A stretch of DNA of 64,000 nucleotides from Phorcus lineatus (taxonomy: Eukaryota > Mollusca > Gastropoda > Trochida > Trochidae). Both the position numbers and the translations under genes were made by a program. The notes beneath the pieces are model-generated. The model searched no databases. It saw nothing but the letters and a program-made list of their open reading frames with translations, and was not told where the DNA came from. Location: contig OV121089.1 in assembly GCA_921293015.1 (NCBI GenBank), positions 41,712,520 through 41,776,519 of the forward strand, written 5' to 3'. Each line of letters opens with the position of its first letter. Position 1 is the stretch's first letter. This document shows positions 50,241 to 62,709 of this stretch, piece after piece.

Positions 50241-50780
50241 CTATACATCCAGAAGGTCATTGTTTTCTAATTTTGATATAACAACATCTCTTGATTTAGA
50301 ATTATTCAAATGTTTATAATTTTCTAAGTCAATAGAGGGGTCTAGAACAAGATTCCAATCCCCTACAATAGCTAATGAATCATTGTTTACAGAGAACATT
50401 TTTTTCAAAAAGTTAGATATAGAAGTCATCCTTATTTGGACCATATATATTTGTTAATGTAAATCTTTGTTTTCAATATTAATGTCAGCAATAATAAAAT
50501 TTTCTTCTTCACCTTCGACCTTAGATCTGTGAAAATCTGTGGTAAAATCAATATTGATATTAAAGAGTATTGCTACAGCCCAAGCATTGGATCTATAAGG
50601 TGCTATAATAGCCTGTAAAACCCATTCGTTTCCACAATGTTGATATCTTCTTTAGCTAAGTGGGTATCTTGCGAACAGATAACTGAGCAATCTTTATCTC
50701 TATAAAAGTTCATTAGTTCCCTTATTTTGTTATTTTCTCCGAGTCCTCGACAATTTGCTCAAAACAGTTTTTAAAAATAT
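50241..50780 (-). pseudogene. LINE endonuclease domain remnant
   Basis: On the minus strand, pieces in three frames give NCRGLGENNKIRELM, then CSVICSQDTHLAKEDI (the QE.H active-site block, here QDTH), then AVAILFNINIDF, then LAIVGDWNLVLDPSIDLENY (the GDFN block, here GDWN). It ends with SRDVVISKLENNDLLDV. This is the apurinic-type endonuclease that nicks target DNA for reverse transcription. Catalytic signatures are partly substituted and the frame is broken. Confidence 0.75.
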
Positions 50781-50790
50781 TATCTTTACT

Positions 50791-51709
50791 AATTTATTGT
50801 TAACAAATGAGGAGTAAAAAGAATACATAATGAAAGAAGACAAACTGGATGGCAGGTAATGTTTTTTTGTTTTGTTTTGTACTTTTCCAAAATACAGGTA
50901 AATAAAGATTTCTAAAAACTTTTGTCTTTATTCCCTTTTCTAGAATATTAAAGTACTGATTGAATTCGACTTTTCCTACATTTGTACTTCAAGCAGTGTA
51001 TGGAGAAATATTAGAAAATGATAACTTCAACTTTATGCATTATGCATATGGTTTATGTCAGGTATGTATTTAGCAAATTGTGATGTGAGATATTTTTCAA
51101 TGACAGTTTTTGGGGCAAGGATTCAAAATTCAAAATTCCAGACGTCAAGGGTTTGAAGTTTGTTTATATAACATCACATTCCCAGCTATTTTGTACTCCG
51201 GTAACGATAAGCTTCGTCTAAGTACACTTGAATGCATGTTGCCATGTATAGTTGTGTTGCAAACATTTTTGTATGCATTTCTTATACAGTAATGCATTGT
51301 GCGCTCAACTAGGGACATGCGTTAGCACTCAGATAATCAAGTAAGTTTGAATTGCTTGTTTATTCATTCGAAGCTGACATCAATTGCTTAACTAATCTTC
51401 ACTTTCAAATATTTTGTATTTCACAGATGCATCTCATCCAATGAGCGGTGAGCCTGTGGAATCAGATGAAATAAGTAAGCAGTAAAACGATTATTTAAGA
51501 TAGAAACAGTAAATTGACAGATTAACTTTAACATGAGAATGTAGATGGATATATCATTCAATGAATTGTTTACAACTACTTATCCTCGTATGAAAAATCA
51601 ACTCATTGGCAAAAGAAATGCTGCCACTTTAGATTTGAAATTACGAAACAAATCAAACTCAGTTTCATACCAAATCGCATGAAAACACATCACCCAAATA
51701 CAACAATGA
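50791..51709. other. No recognisable gene
   Basis: AT-rich sequence between the LINE and a Tc1 pseudogene. One short exon-like piece at 51427-51472 is described under findings; otherwise nothing. Confidence 0.4.
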
Positions 51710-52375
51710 GTGTTTCCTATTGAACCGTTGTCGTCATTCGGGACAGACCGAAGACAGACTAAGATCAGGCCGACCGAGAGTCACAACCCAACAGGACGAC
51801 AAATATCTGCGCTCGTTAGACCTCAGAAACAGCTTCCTGACAGTAATGCCATATTGAAGTCGAATCCCCTGGATCACCGGGAAGGCAGACGCACAGTGGC
51901 TTAAGGTCCCATGGCATCAGGGAATACAGATCGTTCTGGGGGACAGCCTAACATCGCCAGCGAAGACCGAGATGGGCGAGGACGGTTTTATACGTTGGCA
52001 GCCACCTCAATGGCACAGGGTGCTTTTCCCTGTCGAAAGTCGGTTCTGTCTCTTCTTCGACAACATGCACAAGGTGTGATCTTTCAACAAGACATTGCCC
52101 GATCACACACAGCTCGAGGTCCTCAGAACTTCCTTGCTAACAACATCAACGTTTTGCCGTGAGGCATGCTCACCTGACATTTCACCGATCAAACGTTGGA
52201 TCGTTGAATTCGTCAACGACGACCACCTCCAGATTACCGCCAGCAACTTGACCAAGCTCTCCAAGAAGAACTGCAGCGCATTCCATGTTAAGACGTCAGA
52301 CGTTTGAATTCCTCCATGCGCCGGAGGGTTAATGCGTGTATTGTGGCAAGGGGAGGCCATACACGTTATTAACTG
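51710..52375 (+). pseudogene. Tc1-like transposase pseudogene
   Basis: Pieces in Tc1 order across frameshifts: RLRSGRPRVTTQQDDKYLRS (end of the paired-like DNA-binding region), NIASEDRDGRGRFY (after the first catalytic Asp region), then VIFQQDIARSHTAR (second DDE block, usually QQDNA..H.A), SPDISPIKRW (SPDL.PIE block, Glu replaced by Lys), and the terminal SMRRR-like stretch near 52310. Internal stops and frameshifts make it inactive. It is GC-richer than its surroundings, as expected of a younger insertion than the Tc1 relic at 14128. Confidence 0.85.
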
Positions 52376-52716
52376 TTTTCAACACACTGAACCTGGTTTT
52401 TCCTGCACCGGGATCAGTCATGACAGTGAACTTGGACTTTTTGACCCCCAGGTGAATATCGGAGACTGTGCCGTTGATACCGGAAGCTTGTTGCATTTTT
52501 TTTATTAATATACCGTCACATGTTCTTGTTGAATAAACATTTTGTTTTTTTAATCTCACTTTTGTATTATTCTGCAATCTAGATTTTATTACATCGTAGC
52601 GTTTCTTTCCCCCATGAGTTTAGTTATAGATGAAATACAATAGGCCCTATCATTTATCAGATCGTTTTGAAACATAAAATTGCCAGTTTTTCTCATCTGC
52701 TTTCAAATAAGTTCTA

Positions 52717-54933
52717 ACTGACAATGTAATTAAATCTATCATAAACTGTATTCCAACCTACCACATCGCCCACAGAATTTTCGACAGATGACATCAGCCA
52801 GCTCAACCATGCATATACCGTCTATGTCCTTACATTCTGTGTCCTCCAATCCCGTATCTACACATGGCATGCGCGTACTTGTAGATAACGATGGTACCGT
52901 TTTTGTTGATGTGTCTAAAAGTTGTAGTCAGAAACAAAAGAATAACCTAAAATCACATTAATTCCTAGAGGCTTGAATTTTAAATTATCGTTAAAATGTG
53001 AACAAAGTATGTCTGCAAAAATCTTTCACCACTGAAATATGAAGAGAGACCAAACTGACCGAGGTTCGCTTAGTGTATCATTTCAAATATTTGGAAAGAC
53101 TGTGTTTTAGAAAATCTTCTGAATAAAGTAAGTACCAACAAAAGAAACAATAAAAAGTAATATTTATTTATTTCTATTTTACAATGGATAGAATTGTTTG
53201 TAAATTAACCGAAAATAACGGGATTTTTTAACCAAGATTTAATTGCCGGAGGTTCGTACAGTTCTGACTAACTTTGGACAGTTTTATCTAATCATCTCGC
53301 ATGTATCCCTGGCTTAAACTATTTATCTAAATGGTTTCAGACATCCCAAAACCCGCAGTGAGCAGTCCTTGTACAATAATATCAAGTTTTTTTGGAAACA
53401 TGAATGACAAATGCAACAAACATTACTAATTTTCAAAACAGTTGATTACATATGATAAATTCTGTAGAGAAAAATGAAAAAATGAGTTTTCGAAATTTTG
53501 ACCCCTGGTAACTTTCATGGCCTGCCAAAACTGTTACGGTTAAATGAGCGGTATGAGAAACATATGCCTTAAAGAAGAATGTGTTTGCACATTTGTATTT
53601 AAAATTCAACATTATACATTTCTTTTTAGCAATGGTACGATCATTAAAAGGCGTACCAAATTTCATGATATTTGCACTAGTGTACCCAGGTATGTGAACA
53701 ATTCTTAGGTATGCAGCTGTATTCGCTTTATATGTACAAACATTCATCAAAATTTAATTTGTTTCTCTTTGTTTATGAATATAGTTTAAGATATTTTGGC
53801 GCTTCCTTTATTTCTTATCCTGTGACTGACAATGTAATTAAATCTATCATAAACTGTAATCCAACCTACCACATCGCCCACAGAATTTTCGACAGATGAC
53901 ATCAGCCAGCTCAACCATGCATATACCGTCTATGTCCTTACATTCTGTGTCCTCCAATCCCGTATCTACACATGGCATGCGCGTACTTGTAGATAACGAT
54001 GGTACCGTTTTTGTTGATGTGTCTTAAGGTTGTAGTCAGAAACAAAAGAATAACCTAAAATCACATTAATTCCTAGAGGCTTGGGTTTTGAAATATCGTT
54101 AAAATGTGAACAAAGTATGTCTGCAAAAATGTTTCACCACTGAAATGTGACGAGAGGGCAACTGACCGAGGTTCGCTAAGTGTATCGATTCTAATATTTG
54201 GAAAGACTGTGTTTTAGAAAATCATCTGAATAAAGTAAGTACCAACAAAAGAAACAATAAAAAAGTAATATTTATTTATTTCTATTTTACAATGGATAGA
54301 ATTGTTTGTAAATTAACCGAAAATAACGTTTTTTAACCAAAATTTAATCACCGGAGGTCCGTACAGTTCTGACTAACTTTGGACAGTTTCGTCTAATCAT
54401 CTCGCATGTATCCCTGGCTTAAACTATTCATCAAAATGGTTCCAGACATCCCAAAACCTGCAGTGAGCAGTCCTTGTACAATAATATCAAGTTTTATGGA
54501 AACATGAATGACAAATGCAACAAACATTACTAATTTTCGAAGCAGTTGATTACATATAATGGATTCTGTAGAGAAAAATAAAAAAAAAATGTGTTTTTGA
54601 AATTTTGACCCCTGGTAACTTTCATGGCCTGCCAAAACTTTTACGGTTAATTGTGAGGTATGATTAACATATGCCTTAAAGAAGAATGCGTTTGCATATT
54701 TGTATTGAAAAGTCAACATTATACGTTTCTCTTTAGCAATGCTACGATAATAAAAAGGCGTACCAAATTTCATGATATTTGCACTAGTGTACCCAGGTAT
54801 GTGAACAAATTTTAGATATGCAGCTGTATTCGCTTTATATGTACAAACATTCATCAAAATTTAATTTGTTTCTCTTTGTTTATGAATATAGTTTAAGATA
54901 TTTTGGCGCTTCCTTTATTTCCTCTCCTGTGAG
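52717..54933 (+). repeat. Tandem duplication, two 1.1-kb units
   Basis: Unit 1 (52717-53824) and unit 2 (53825-54933) are nearly identical over 1108 bp, from ACTGACAATGTAATTAAATC through TGGCATGCGCGTACTTG to ATTTTGGCGCTTCC. Differences are scattered substitutions and small indels, so the event is recent. Each unit contains one end of the TA-flanked MITE family of 40062-40644. The minus frames at 53433-53750 and 54393-54857 are this repeat and are not conserved in length. Confidence 0.95.
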
Positions 54934-55311
54934 TCAACATTTACGTTGAAACAAATATTTCGCCAATTTCTTTCATGAATCTCAGCAAAATTTCGATGAG
55001 AAATATTACAAACAATCAAATGTTTATCTAATGAATTAAAGAAAGTAACATACTGAAAATGAATATTTTGAAACAAACATATTCCACGTAATATTGCGTT
55101 AGTGCAATATCACAAGTGTCCTCGGTCAGTTTGCCATATATGTTTACAAATTGTTGGTGTTTTAATATATAACAGCCAGGTAACAGAGATATTGTAAATG
55201 TTAAAACAATGTTCAATGACATTTAATTCACCATAAAACGTTAATGTTGTTATGAACAGATCATTGTCTCCATTGTAAGATTTTCATTTTCATGTAGCCA
55301 TTTTTATAATG

Positions 55312-57695
55312 TTATCCAAAGTTATTACCAGTATGAGTGTACGTCATGCCGGTTTCCTTAAAGTAGAAGTCGTCAACACAGATGCTGTTATAACAGCATA
55401 TCTTATGGTCATCACAGTGGTCGCCCTGGAACAGCCAAAGGTACCTGTCTTGCACTAGTGCTACCCATTAGGACCCTGTGTAGAGATTCTTAACCGAGTG
55501 TTTATCCGTACCGTTAGAAAAGTAAGTAACGAAATTTGCATAATTCATGTTATGAAAGTTACTTTTATATCGAAAATAGTTATTAGCTGGTTTTAACTAC
55601 AACCGGAGTAAATGGCACCTTTACGAACAGCAGTAAGTTTTTTTCTGGTTCAAACCTTTGTACGTTTAATACCAGTACATTATGCATAAGTGTGTCTCTG
55701 TTTCAACTAATTCTATATGACACTTACAAACATGCACTCGGTATCAAACTTGGATGTGTGATGTTTGATAAAGAACATGCAACCCTGCAACAATGAAAGG
55801 ATAGGACCATTACACACTTATTACTCAAGGACATGCATATAGAAAAAAAGAGCTAAAATGCTAAAATAACCATTAATATCTTAATATAAAATCCATATTT
55901 TCACAATGTGAAATAGCAATGAAATCTACTAATTGAAATAATTGAATCATATGACATCATCCGTGATTTCAAGAAACAATTAAATAGCAATCAGATAGAC
56001 ATGGTAGCGAAACAAGTTGGCTACTCCTTTCATTAAGTTAATGATATTTACGACGTTTTGTGAATTATAAAGCATAGAATATTTTACATTTTTTGTCGAA
56101 CACAATCTACACCTCATCTCATGAAGTTGAAAAAAATACATTTACGTCACTCGTGAAATATGAATTTCTACCTCACTCGGTGAGCTATATAGACGGTATT
56201 CGACGAAAATTTCAAATATCCTCTATTCATCTTTTCTTGTTGATATCATAATTCATTAACTCTTTGGTAAATAAAAAGTCGTGACGGATAGATTGAGATG
56301 ACATATCTAAAATACATATGCCATACTTAAAACTATCTCACACGCCTTGCATGTTCATTGCAACATACAAGATTTTTCCTTTTTTGTAGGATACGTATGG
56401 TGCATATATCGGTTCTCGATTACAAATCAGAACTTGATATTTTCTAAATACTGAACCGATTAGTATTCACATAAAAATATTTAGAAAATAACTTAATTTC
56501 GGGTCAACGCCCTTGATAACCAATGACATTTTGGACTCCAACAACATGCGCTATGTTGTTTAACCTTCCGTTGTCAGTGATTCCTACCCGGGGGCATGAC
56601 AGAAAATCAGGTGAACAATCCGCACTCTGCCAGGTACTGCAGCTGATTGGGCACTCAAGGCAGGCGATAGGGTCGAAGGTCATAAATATCCAAACTGAAA
56701 TGAAGGTTTTTGACACTTACTATGTTTTCCTCGATTACTGCTAAAAAAAATTTATATAATTAAATGTGATGATAATTCCACAGGATATCTATGCCTCGGG
56801 TATCGGAACATTCAGCCATGCCAGACCTACATTGTATTATGGACATACAGAGTCTTTATCATCGCACCAATGCTTTAAACAAGAATATTGGGTTTTTTTG
56901 GTTAAAATCAAAGTGTCTACTTCTCTTCACCCAAGAAAACGTAGTAAATTTTCAATTCTAATCTGTAAATAATTTGGCATCATGCTTCCTCAAACTTCTA
57001 TACATCATACCCCAAGACAACAACCTCGACGATAGTACAACAGTGGCTGAACTGAAAGTTGTTTAAGTTCATAAGTATTTTTTAAACTAAGTTTTTGGTT
57101 TGTTGGATTTTTTAAAGACGACTCCCAACATATTCTCTTTAGCGTTATCAAGTCTTAATTGTACAGTTTTAATAGTGATACTAATTTTTATTCAAGCCTT
57201 AAAGGCCACGTGTCTATAGGACATTTATGGTACATGAGTAACAAGCATATACCATTTAAAAACACTTTCACATGCACAATGTGTTTATACTATATCAAAC
57301 ATATTGCACAGTCGCAAATTTCTTATCTCCCTTTATACGATAACCCAATTCATGGTAAATTCTTATCTAATTACTTCCAAGAGAACCCAATTAATTGGTT
57401 ATTGCACTATATAATCAAATAATAAAATTTCTTACATGATTCTTTCTAAATATCATGCGATGATAAATAAAGTAGATGGCGAATAATTAATGTAACAATA
57501 GGTGAGGAAAGCTTAACAATGAACTGAAGCCTTCTTAGACACCACCTTCTCATTTAAACAAAGAGTTGTATATTCTTACGAATGTATTTGAAGTTTGATT
57601 AGAGGTTGTTTTGGGAAGAATGTCACCAATATGTACAGGCAATAATACTTACTCACAACCACAGAAACTAAGAAACGTGACAATGTCGAACTCAT
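55312..57695 (-). CDS. Three-exon gene for a small secreted cysteine-rich protein (WAP-like?)
   Basis: Exon 1 (57695-57653) starts MSSTLSRFLVSVVV and ends A|GTAAGT. Exon 2 starts at 56694 after cttcatttcag and supplies TT, making one Ile codon, then WIFMTFDPIACLEC. Together these form a signal peptide with likely cleavage near Ala-Cys. Exon 2 has CLECPISC, ADC and LSC cysteines. Exon 3 ends at the TAA 55312-55314 and reads YLWLFQGDHCDDHKICCYNS onward. Two phase-consistent exon 2/3 joins exist: donor at 56521|GTTATC to acceptor 55460 (121 aa), or donor at 56565|GTTAAA to 55444 (101 aa). DxC-x5-CC-x4-C resembles the second half of a WAP domain; family uncertain. A broken copy lies in inverted orientation at 61-62.4 kb. 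Confidence 0.5.
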
Positions 57696-57748
57696 TGTCA
57701 AAATATCTTTTGCGAAAATGAACTTGTAACTTATCAGTCAACACCTGT

Positions 57749-57766
57749 CCTTATACTTAATCTATA
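57749..57766 (-). promoter_or_regulatory. Candidate TATA region of the three-exon gene
   Basis: On the minus strand TATAGATTAAGTATAAGG lies 54-71 bp upstream of the proposed ATG. The inverted copy has TATATATTAAG at the matching place (about 61030). The stretch from here to the start codon (ACAGGTGTTGACTGATAAGT) is strongly conserved between the arms. Confidence 0.35.
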
Positions 57767-58000
57767 CAGCCGACTGATGTATTTTTGAGCGGTAAAGTTT
57801 TTAAGTTTAAATGGCATGTCATTCAGAATGGAAATCCATTTATATTTCTAAAATCTGTCCTATTGTTAATAAATTACTTCTTAAGTCTTATTAGTCTGAA
57901 ACTAATTCCTCAAATGACTGTTACCATTTTACTCCTTGATCTGTCCATATCAAAGTTTTACTACGATCATATACCTCTTGTCAGGTTTTGTTTAAATTAA

Positions 58001-60779
58001 ACGCTTAAGTTGCTATACTGTCTGGCATAAAAAGGAACATTTTTTAAAAGTTCAAGAGAATTCAATAATCAGAATGTTACTCTTTAATCGTGATAAGGTG
58101 GTGTTTTAATTTTAATTATATTTTTAAATTTGAATGTGATGAATTAAGACATAATAAGTGATAAAAAAAAGTCTCACTTCTTTGCATATGATACATTAAT
58201 TTAAGCATAGGCCATGTCAATCTTGATAATTGAAATTCTCCTTGTTAAATCGCAAGAATATCTACACATAATAAAACGTGTTATATTTATAGATTTATTC
58301 TTCAAATCCGAATTCGAGACAGGTTCTGAAATGGATACGTTAACGACAAAGTGACCGAACACACAAGGCTTTATACAACCCGGAGCAAACAAGCTAGAAC
58401 TAGAAAAAACCCAAAGTTGCCCTCATGTTGCTATAAGTTTTGTAAGGGAACGAGATTATAGTTCTTCCGAAAAAAAATTTTCATTTCACTACATTAAATA
58501 AATGCAGTCTTATCCCCGGGTGACAAATCTTCGTCTCAAGTCATTATAAATAATACGTTAGTAATATTCACTGAATTTGCATGCCATTTCAGTCTACTAG
58601 ACAATGTATGTCCTAAGAGAGATCAAGTACCTTGACAGCATTGCTTATTCTAAGGGGGTTATACAAGCATGAAATATTGCACGTGTGATAACTTTAAACC
58701 ACACCAATATGATAAGGGTCCGTTTAAAGCTTCGCCCCCTGCCACCCCCCATATATTTAGGTGTCCGGCAATGGTATTTACAGATCGTCAGAATAACTTT
58801 ACATAATAAACAATGACTAACTGAGAATACTTACGGATGGATACAGTAGGAGGTAACTTCGGGACTTCCATTTCCATTTGTCGTGAAGCCTATCCGCATC
58901 TCTTAAAGAGCCACTCCGCGATTTTCACAACATATTATTTACTTTTGATACGAACCTCAATGTCATATGTGGTGATGTAAACTCAAAACATCTTAACTTT
59001 TCATGTACAAAAGAATATATATGACAAATACTGGTTTTCCATGAAAATCTAAAAACAGCCTTATAAATGCACAGAGGTGTAGATATCACGTCCAATATAC
59101 ATGGGTACTAGTTATATAACCCAACACACACTATCAACTCCTAACTGCCCTCCTGGCTGTTTTAGATAAGTCTCCAAAATTACGTTTGACTATTTGACGC
59201 GCGTCACTGTCCGGTTTTCCATCATAATTGCGACGTTCTACCTTCATATTGTTACTGTAAAAAAACAATAAGCTTTAAAGTGTGTCTTTTTGGTAACAGT
59301 CGATATTGCGCGATCAAATGACACCATTGATAAAGTTTGGCATATATGAGATTAGAAGCAATTTAGCTGTTACCACAGACCCTTTAAAAATCTAATTCTT
59401 GATTGTCTTAACATGTAATCCTAATGGTCAGGATTTATAATGGTCACATTCTTGTAAAAATATTAATGTATTGCAATGATGTTTAAAAAATTATAAAATT
59501 ACGATAGATAAAAAGTGTACTTAGTACTTTTGATTGATGTTCCCTATAAAATGAATGATTGATTAAAGTTTCACGCTTCATTAAAATACCGATAACTCTA
59601 GCCTACTTATTTTACATCTGCAATGTTTTAAAAAATCTGATTACTTTAAAGAAACTGTAGATCCATATTCATTACAGAATTTATGACGTTTTAAATATTT
59701 ATCATCAAAGCCTTGACTTATTTTTGATAACATTTTGTTGTGTTATGCACCGTATGAGCACTCAGGTCCCTTCCTCATATCTATAAAACAGGTTCCGAGT
59801 TATATAAAATATCAAATTTACATTAAAAGGTGAATGATTAAAATAAATGACGACAAATTTTTTTTTATGTAATTGGTATGTTTGACCTTCTGTGTGTGAT
59901 CAATCTTAAGAAAACAACTGTCATTTATAAAGTTAAAACAAAAGAATCAACTTGTGATGGAACTGGATGGTTTCATGTATCATTTCAATTGGTTTGTTTG
60001 GTATTTGCCTCGGAATTTCTGTCATTTGTTCGTCTTTGAATACCCCTAATGAAAACTTAGCTAAATCTGTCTACGACGTTGAAACTGAGATGTAGAATAT
60101 AAGAATTACTAGAAATTCAAATTTATTTGACTTTTTTAAATTTCAAAAACTATCTATGTTTTTTTATCTAAAAATTATTTATCTCAAATTTAAAATTGAT
60201 TTGAAACCAGGAGATCATATAATAAGACTAAATAGATCTATGTTTGTTACAATGGTAAATATGTAATCTATTTCCGAAGTACTTAAACTGCATTCCCCTA
60301 GGCAACTGATAGTTGCACGAAGACATCTTGAAGGTCGTTTATTTGCCACGGGTTATGTAAACCTTGTGTGATATGTCATGATGTCGTTGAATTCGTTTCA
60401 GAACTTGTCACGAATGCTAAATTGATAAAACACAGTTTGATCTAAGGTGATATTTCTTTCGATATGACAATGACAATGTCATTTATTAAAAATAACAGGG
60501 GAAATGATTGATATAAAAGTATAATTTGCCAAGACAAGTGACTTTAAGAGATTATTTCATAACTTGATAATTCTTGACACTTAGATTGACACAAACATTG
60601 AATCACCACAGGAACACTACTAGCCTGTTCAACTTTTTGTAAATGGTTTCATTCGAACATGCAAAAAATGTCTATGCAACACGAGAAAAAAGCAACCTAA
60701 ACTGATATAGATAAAGAATTTATGTTATAATAAACCAAAATTATCTGCTAATTGTAGTACTTTATAAGGGAAGATCAGG
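58001..60779. other. Spacer of the inverted duplication, no recognisable gene
   Basis: AT-rich. CTTAAAGAGCC (about 58903) and GACCCTTTAAA (about 59386) are weakly complementary and might bound an old MITE. Nothing coding is supported. Confidence 0.4.
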
Positions 60780-61087
60780 AAGTGAAATGGTCAAACTCAC
60801 CGAGATAAGTAATAAGTATTGGAATAATAAGAATCAACGAGAAATAATAATTGACAAGTATAAAGATGAGATTTAAAAAAGTTTGAACAAAATTAATATC
60901 GTGAAGTACTATTTCAACAATAGGAGAGATCCCGAAATATAAAAAAAACATATGAATGTATATTCCGTCTGAATGATATGGCATTAAGAATTAAAAACTA
61001 CACAGCTCGTGGAAAACACGAATCGCCTGTATATATTAAGTATGAGGACAGGTGTTGACTGATAAGTTACATAGTCATTTCCGCAAT

Positions 61088-62410
61088 AGTCATTTACAGG
61101 GTCACATTTGATAGCTGATGTGGTTGTCAGTAAGTATTTTTGCCTGGAACTAAGTGTGACATATTTCCAAAAATAACTTCAAAGAAAACAATACATTAAT
61201 AAGAATATACAACTCTTTGTGTAAATGGGTACGACGTATATTAGTAGGTTCCACGTATGTTTAGAAACAACAAGAATAAAGCATGTACATACCTTTGGTG
61301 TTTCTAACTTTTTGCAAAATGAATTGATCATGTTTTGGCCCAAACCCTTGACACTACTTAAGAGCTGGGCCTAGATTTTCAAAAGTTCTCTTAGTGCTAA
61401 GATAGTCGTAAGCCAATGTCAATGTATGGTACGTACGACTATGTTCGCACTAAGAGAGCTTCGAAAAGCTAGGCCTTGTTTTCTGGAATATAACATACTA
61501 ATCTCAATACCGGCATTGTTTAACATGACTCAGTATCTTTCCTCATGGCTAAAAGAAACCTCTTTCAATTGAATATGCTCCAACAAAGAACTCTGTTCAA
61601 TTCTCTCAAAATAAACTTAAAATAGCCTCTTACTACAGAGAACACTATTTCCTGACTGAAATGCTGAGAAGTTGAATTTGGGGGGTATCATTTCATCGTC
61701 ATACAAAACATTTGCAGTTTCTCAAATTTAAAAAAAAAATCAAATACAATATCTATGTCGTTGTTTGCATAAAAATTGCAGAACTAAAAAGTTATATGTA
61801 AAGCACTCATTTTTCTGAAGAGAGGGATGTTTTCAGTATTTAAGCATTTTGGTTAGCCAAACTAAAATGATATTCTAGTGATTATCTTTTTCTTCGTACC
61901 CTCTAGACATAAACGCCCAATTCCAAAATCATTTTGTTAATCTGTAAAAATATTGCCACTAACCCATATGTACAGTTATCGTTTCCAACAAATCTCGATA
62001 TAAAAAATCTTCTCTAGGTCATCTAGTATTCTGAAGCACAAGACTGACAAGTTTAGTTTACTTTTTGCGATGACATTATAATTCTGTTCCATAACATTAA
62101 CATTTTCCAACTTTACATCAATATTCTATGTGCACAAACTTAGGCATACAAACCAATATACAGATATCTCCCCTTGAATTCTAAATAGATTAAAGCAAAA
62201 TTGTGTTAGATTAACATAGCCTCCGTTGCAGTTCTGATGTTCAAATCCTTTGACCCCATTACCTGTTTGAGTGCCTAATCAGCTGCAGTACTGAACAGAG
62301 TGTCGGTTGTTCACTTGACTTTATTTCATGACCAAGCATAGGAACCACCGAGAAGATTAAAGCAACATAGCATGTGTTGTTGTAATCCATTATGTCACAG
62401 GTTATCGATG
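61088..62410 (+). pseudogene. Broken second copy of the three-exon cysteine-rich gene
   Basis: The exon 1 equivalent (about 61088-61129) keeps the VV-coding end and the (A)GTAAGT donor but has no ATG. The exon 2 equivalent starts at 62232 after CCGTTGCAG and aligns through FDPITC, then loses one base just after (CCTG-TTTGAGTGCC), shifting the frame. A palindromic MITE sits in the intron. Exon 3 was not found before the window end; LINE debris lies where it might start. Orientation is opposite to the intact copy. Confidence 0.55.
61368..61475. mobile_element. 108-bp palindromic MITE
   Basis: The left arm GGCCTAGATTTTCAAAAG, then TCTCTTAGTGCTAAGATAGTCGTA, pairs over about 44 bp with the right arm TACGACTATGTTCGCACTAAGAGA, then CTTCGAAAAGCTAGGCC, with a few mismatches. 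Almost nothing lies between the arms. No clear target duplication. Confidence 0.75.
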
Positions 62411-62709
62411 TCCAGAAAAATATTGTTCTGGAGTGGAACTCAGGTTATATAACTAGTCTACGCTGAAATGCTACGTGTACTTTAGAATGATGAACCCGTA
62501 GAAAAACAGGTTGTCTTGTTTTGTGATAAAATATTGAAGTTGTCTTATATGTTTGGTACTTGGGAATGAAGATTTAAGTCAAGTTAGACGATTGCATTTA
62601 ATATCATCTCAGACAAGAGTCTATGTAAAATATATTTTTCAAAATCAATGTCCAACGATTTTTTTAGATTTTCTATCAAGCAAAAAATAACATTGTTAGC
62701 ATCTACATA

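Larger units (their letters stand above)
46329..50790 (-). mobile_element. Degenerate L1/Tx1-like LINE, interrupted by a Helitron-like element
   Basis: Read on the minus strand, domains appear in order: AP endonuclease start (NCRGLGENNKIRELMNFYR near 50775), endonuclease core (IVGDWNLVLD), linker (IKWYEEEEKPSKYFCNLENR), RT (RPITLLN, GCRQGDPLSPYLF, YADD), post-RT block (WRKRNLTLLGKITVLK) and C-terminal cysteine/histidine region. All are hallmarks of L1/Tx1-group ORF2. Many stops and frameshifts make it inactive. 47941-49006 is a later insertion. ORF1 and the 5' UTR were not identified. Confidence 0.9.
56400..62420. repeat. Large inverted duplication, arms 56.4-58.0 and 60.8-62.4 kb
   Basis: Complementary blocks in mirrored order around about 59400: 56510-56690 with 62235-62410; 57540-57780 with 61025-61230; 57800-57880 with 60905-60990. 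Sequences in between are diverged or altered by insertions (a MITE at 61368). The spacer 58000-60780 is unmatched. Arms are diverged with many indels, so the event is not recent. Confidence 0.75.

Noticed and set aside
54393-54857. 154-residue minus-strand open frame
   Set aside because: The sister unit at 53433-53750 is nearly identical DNA but its frame ends earlier, so the frame is not under constraint; it also covers a MITE end.
58903-59396. MITE bounded by CTTAAAGAGCC / GACCCTTTAAA
   Set aside because: The inverted match is short with mismatches and no target duplication was found; left as a possibility only.
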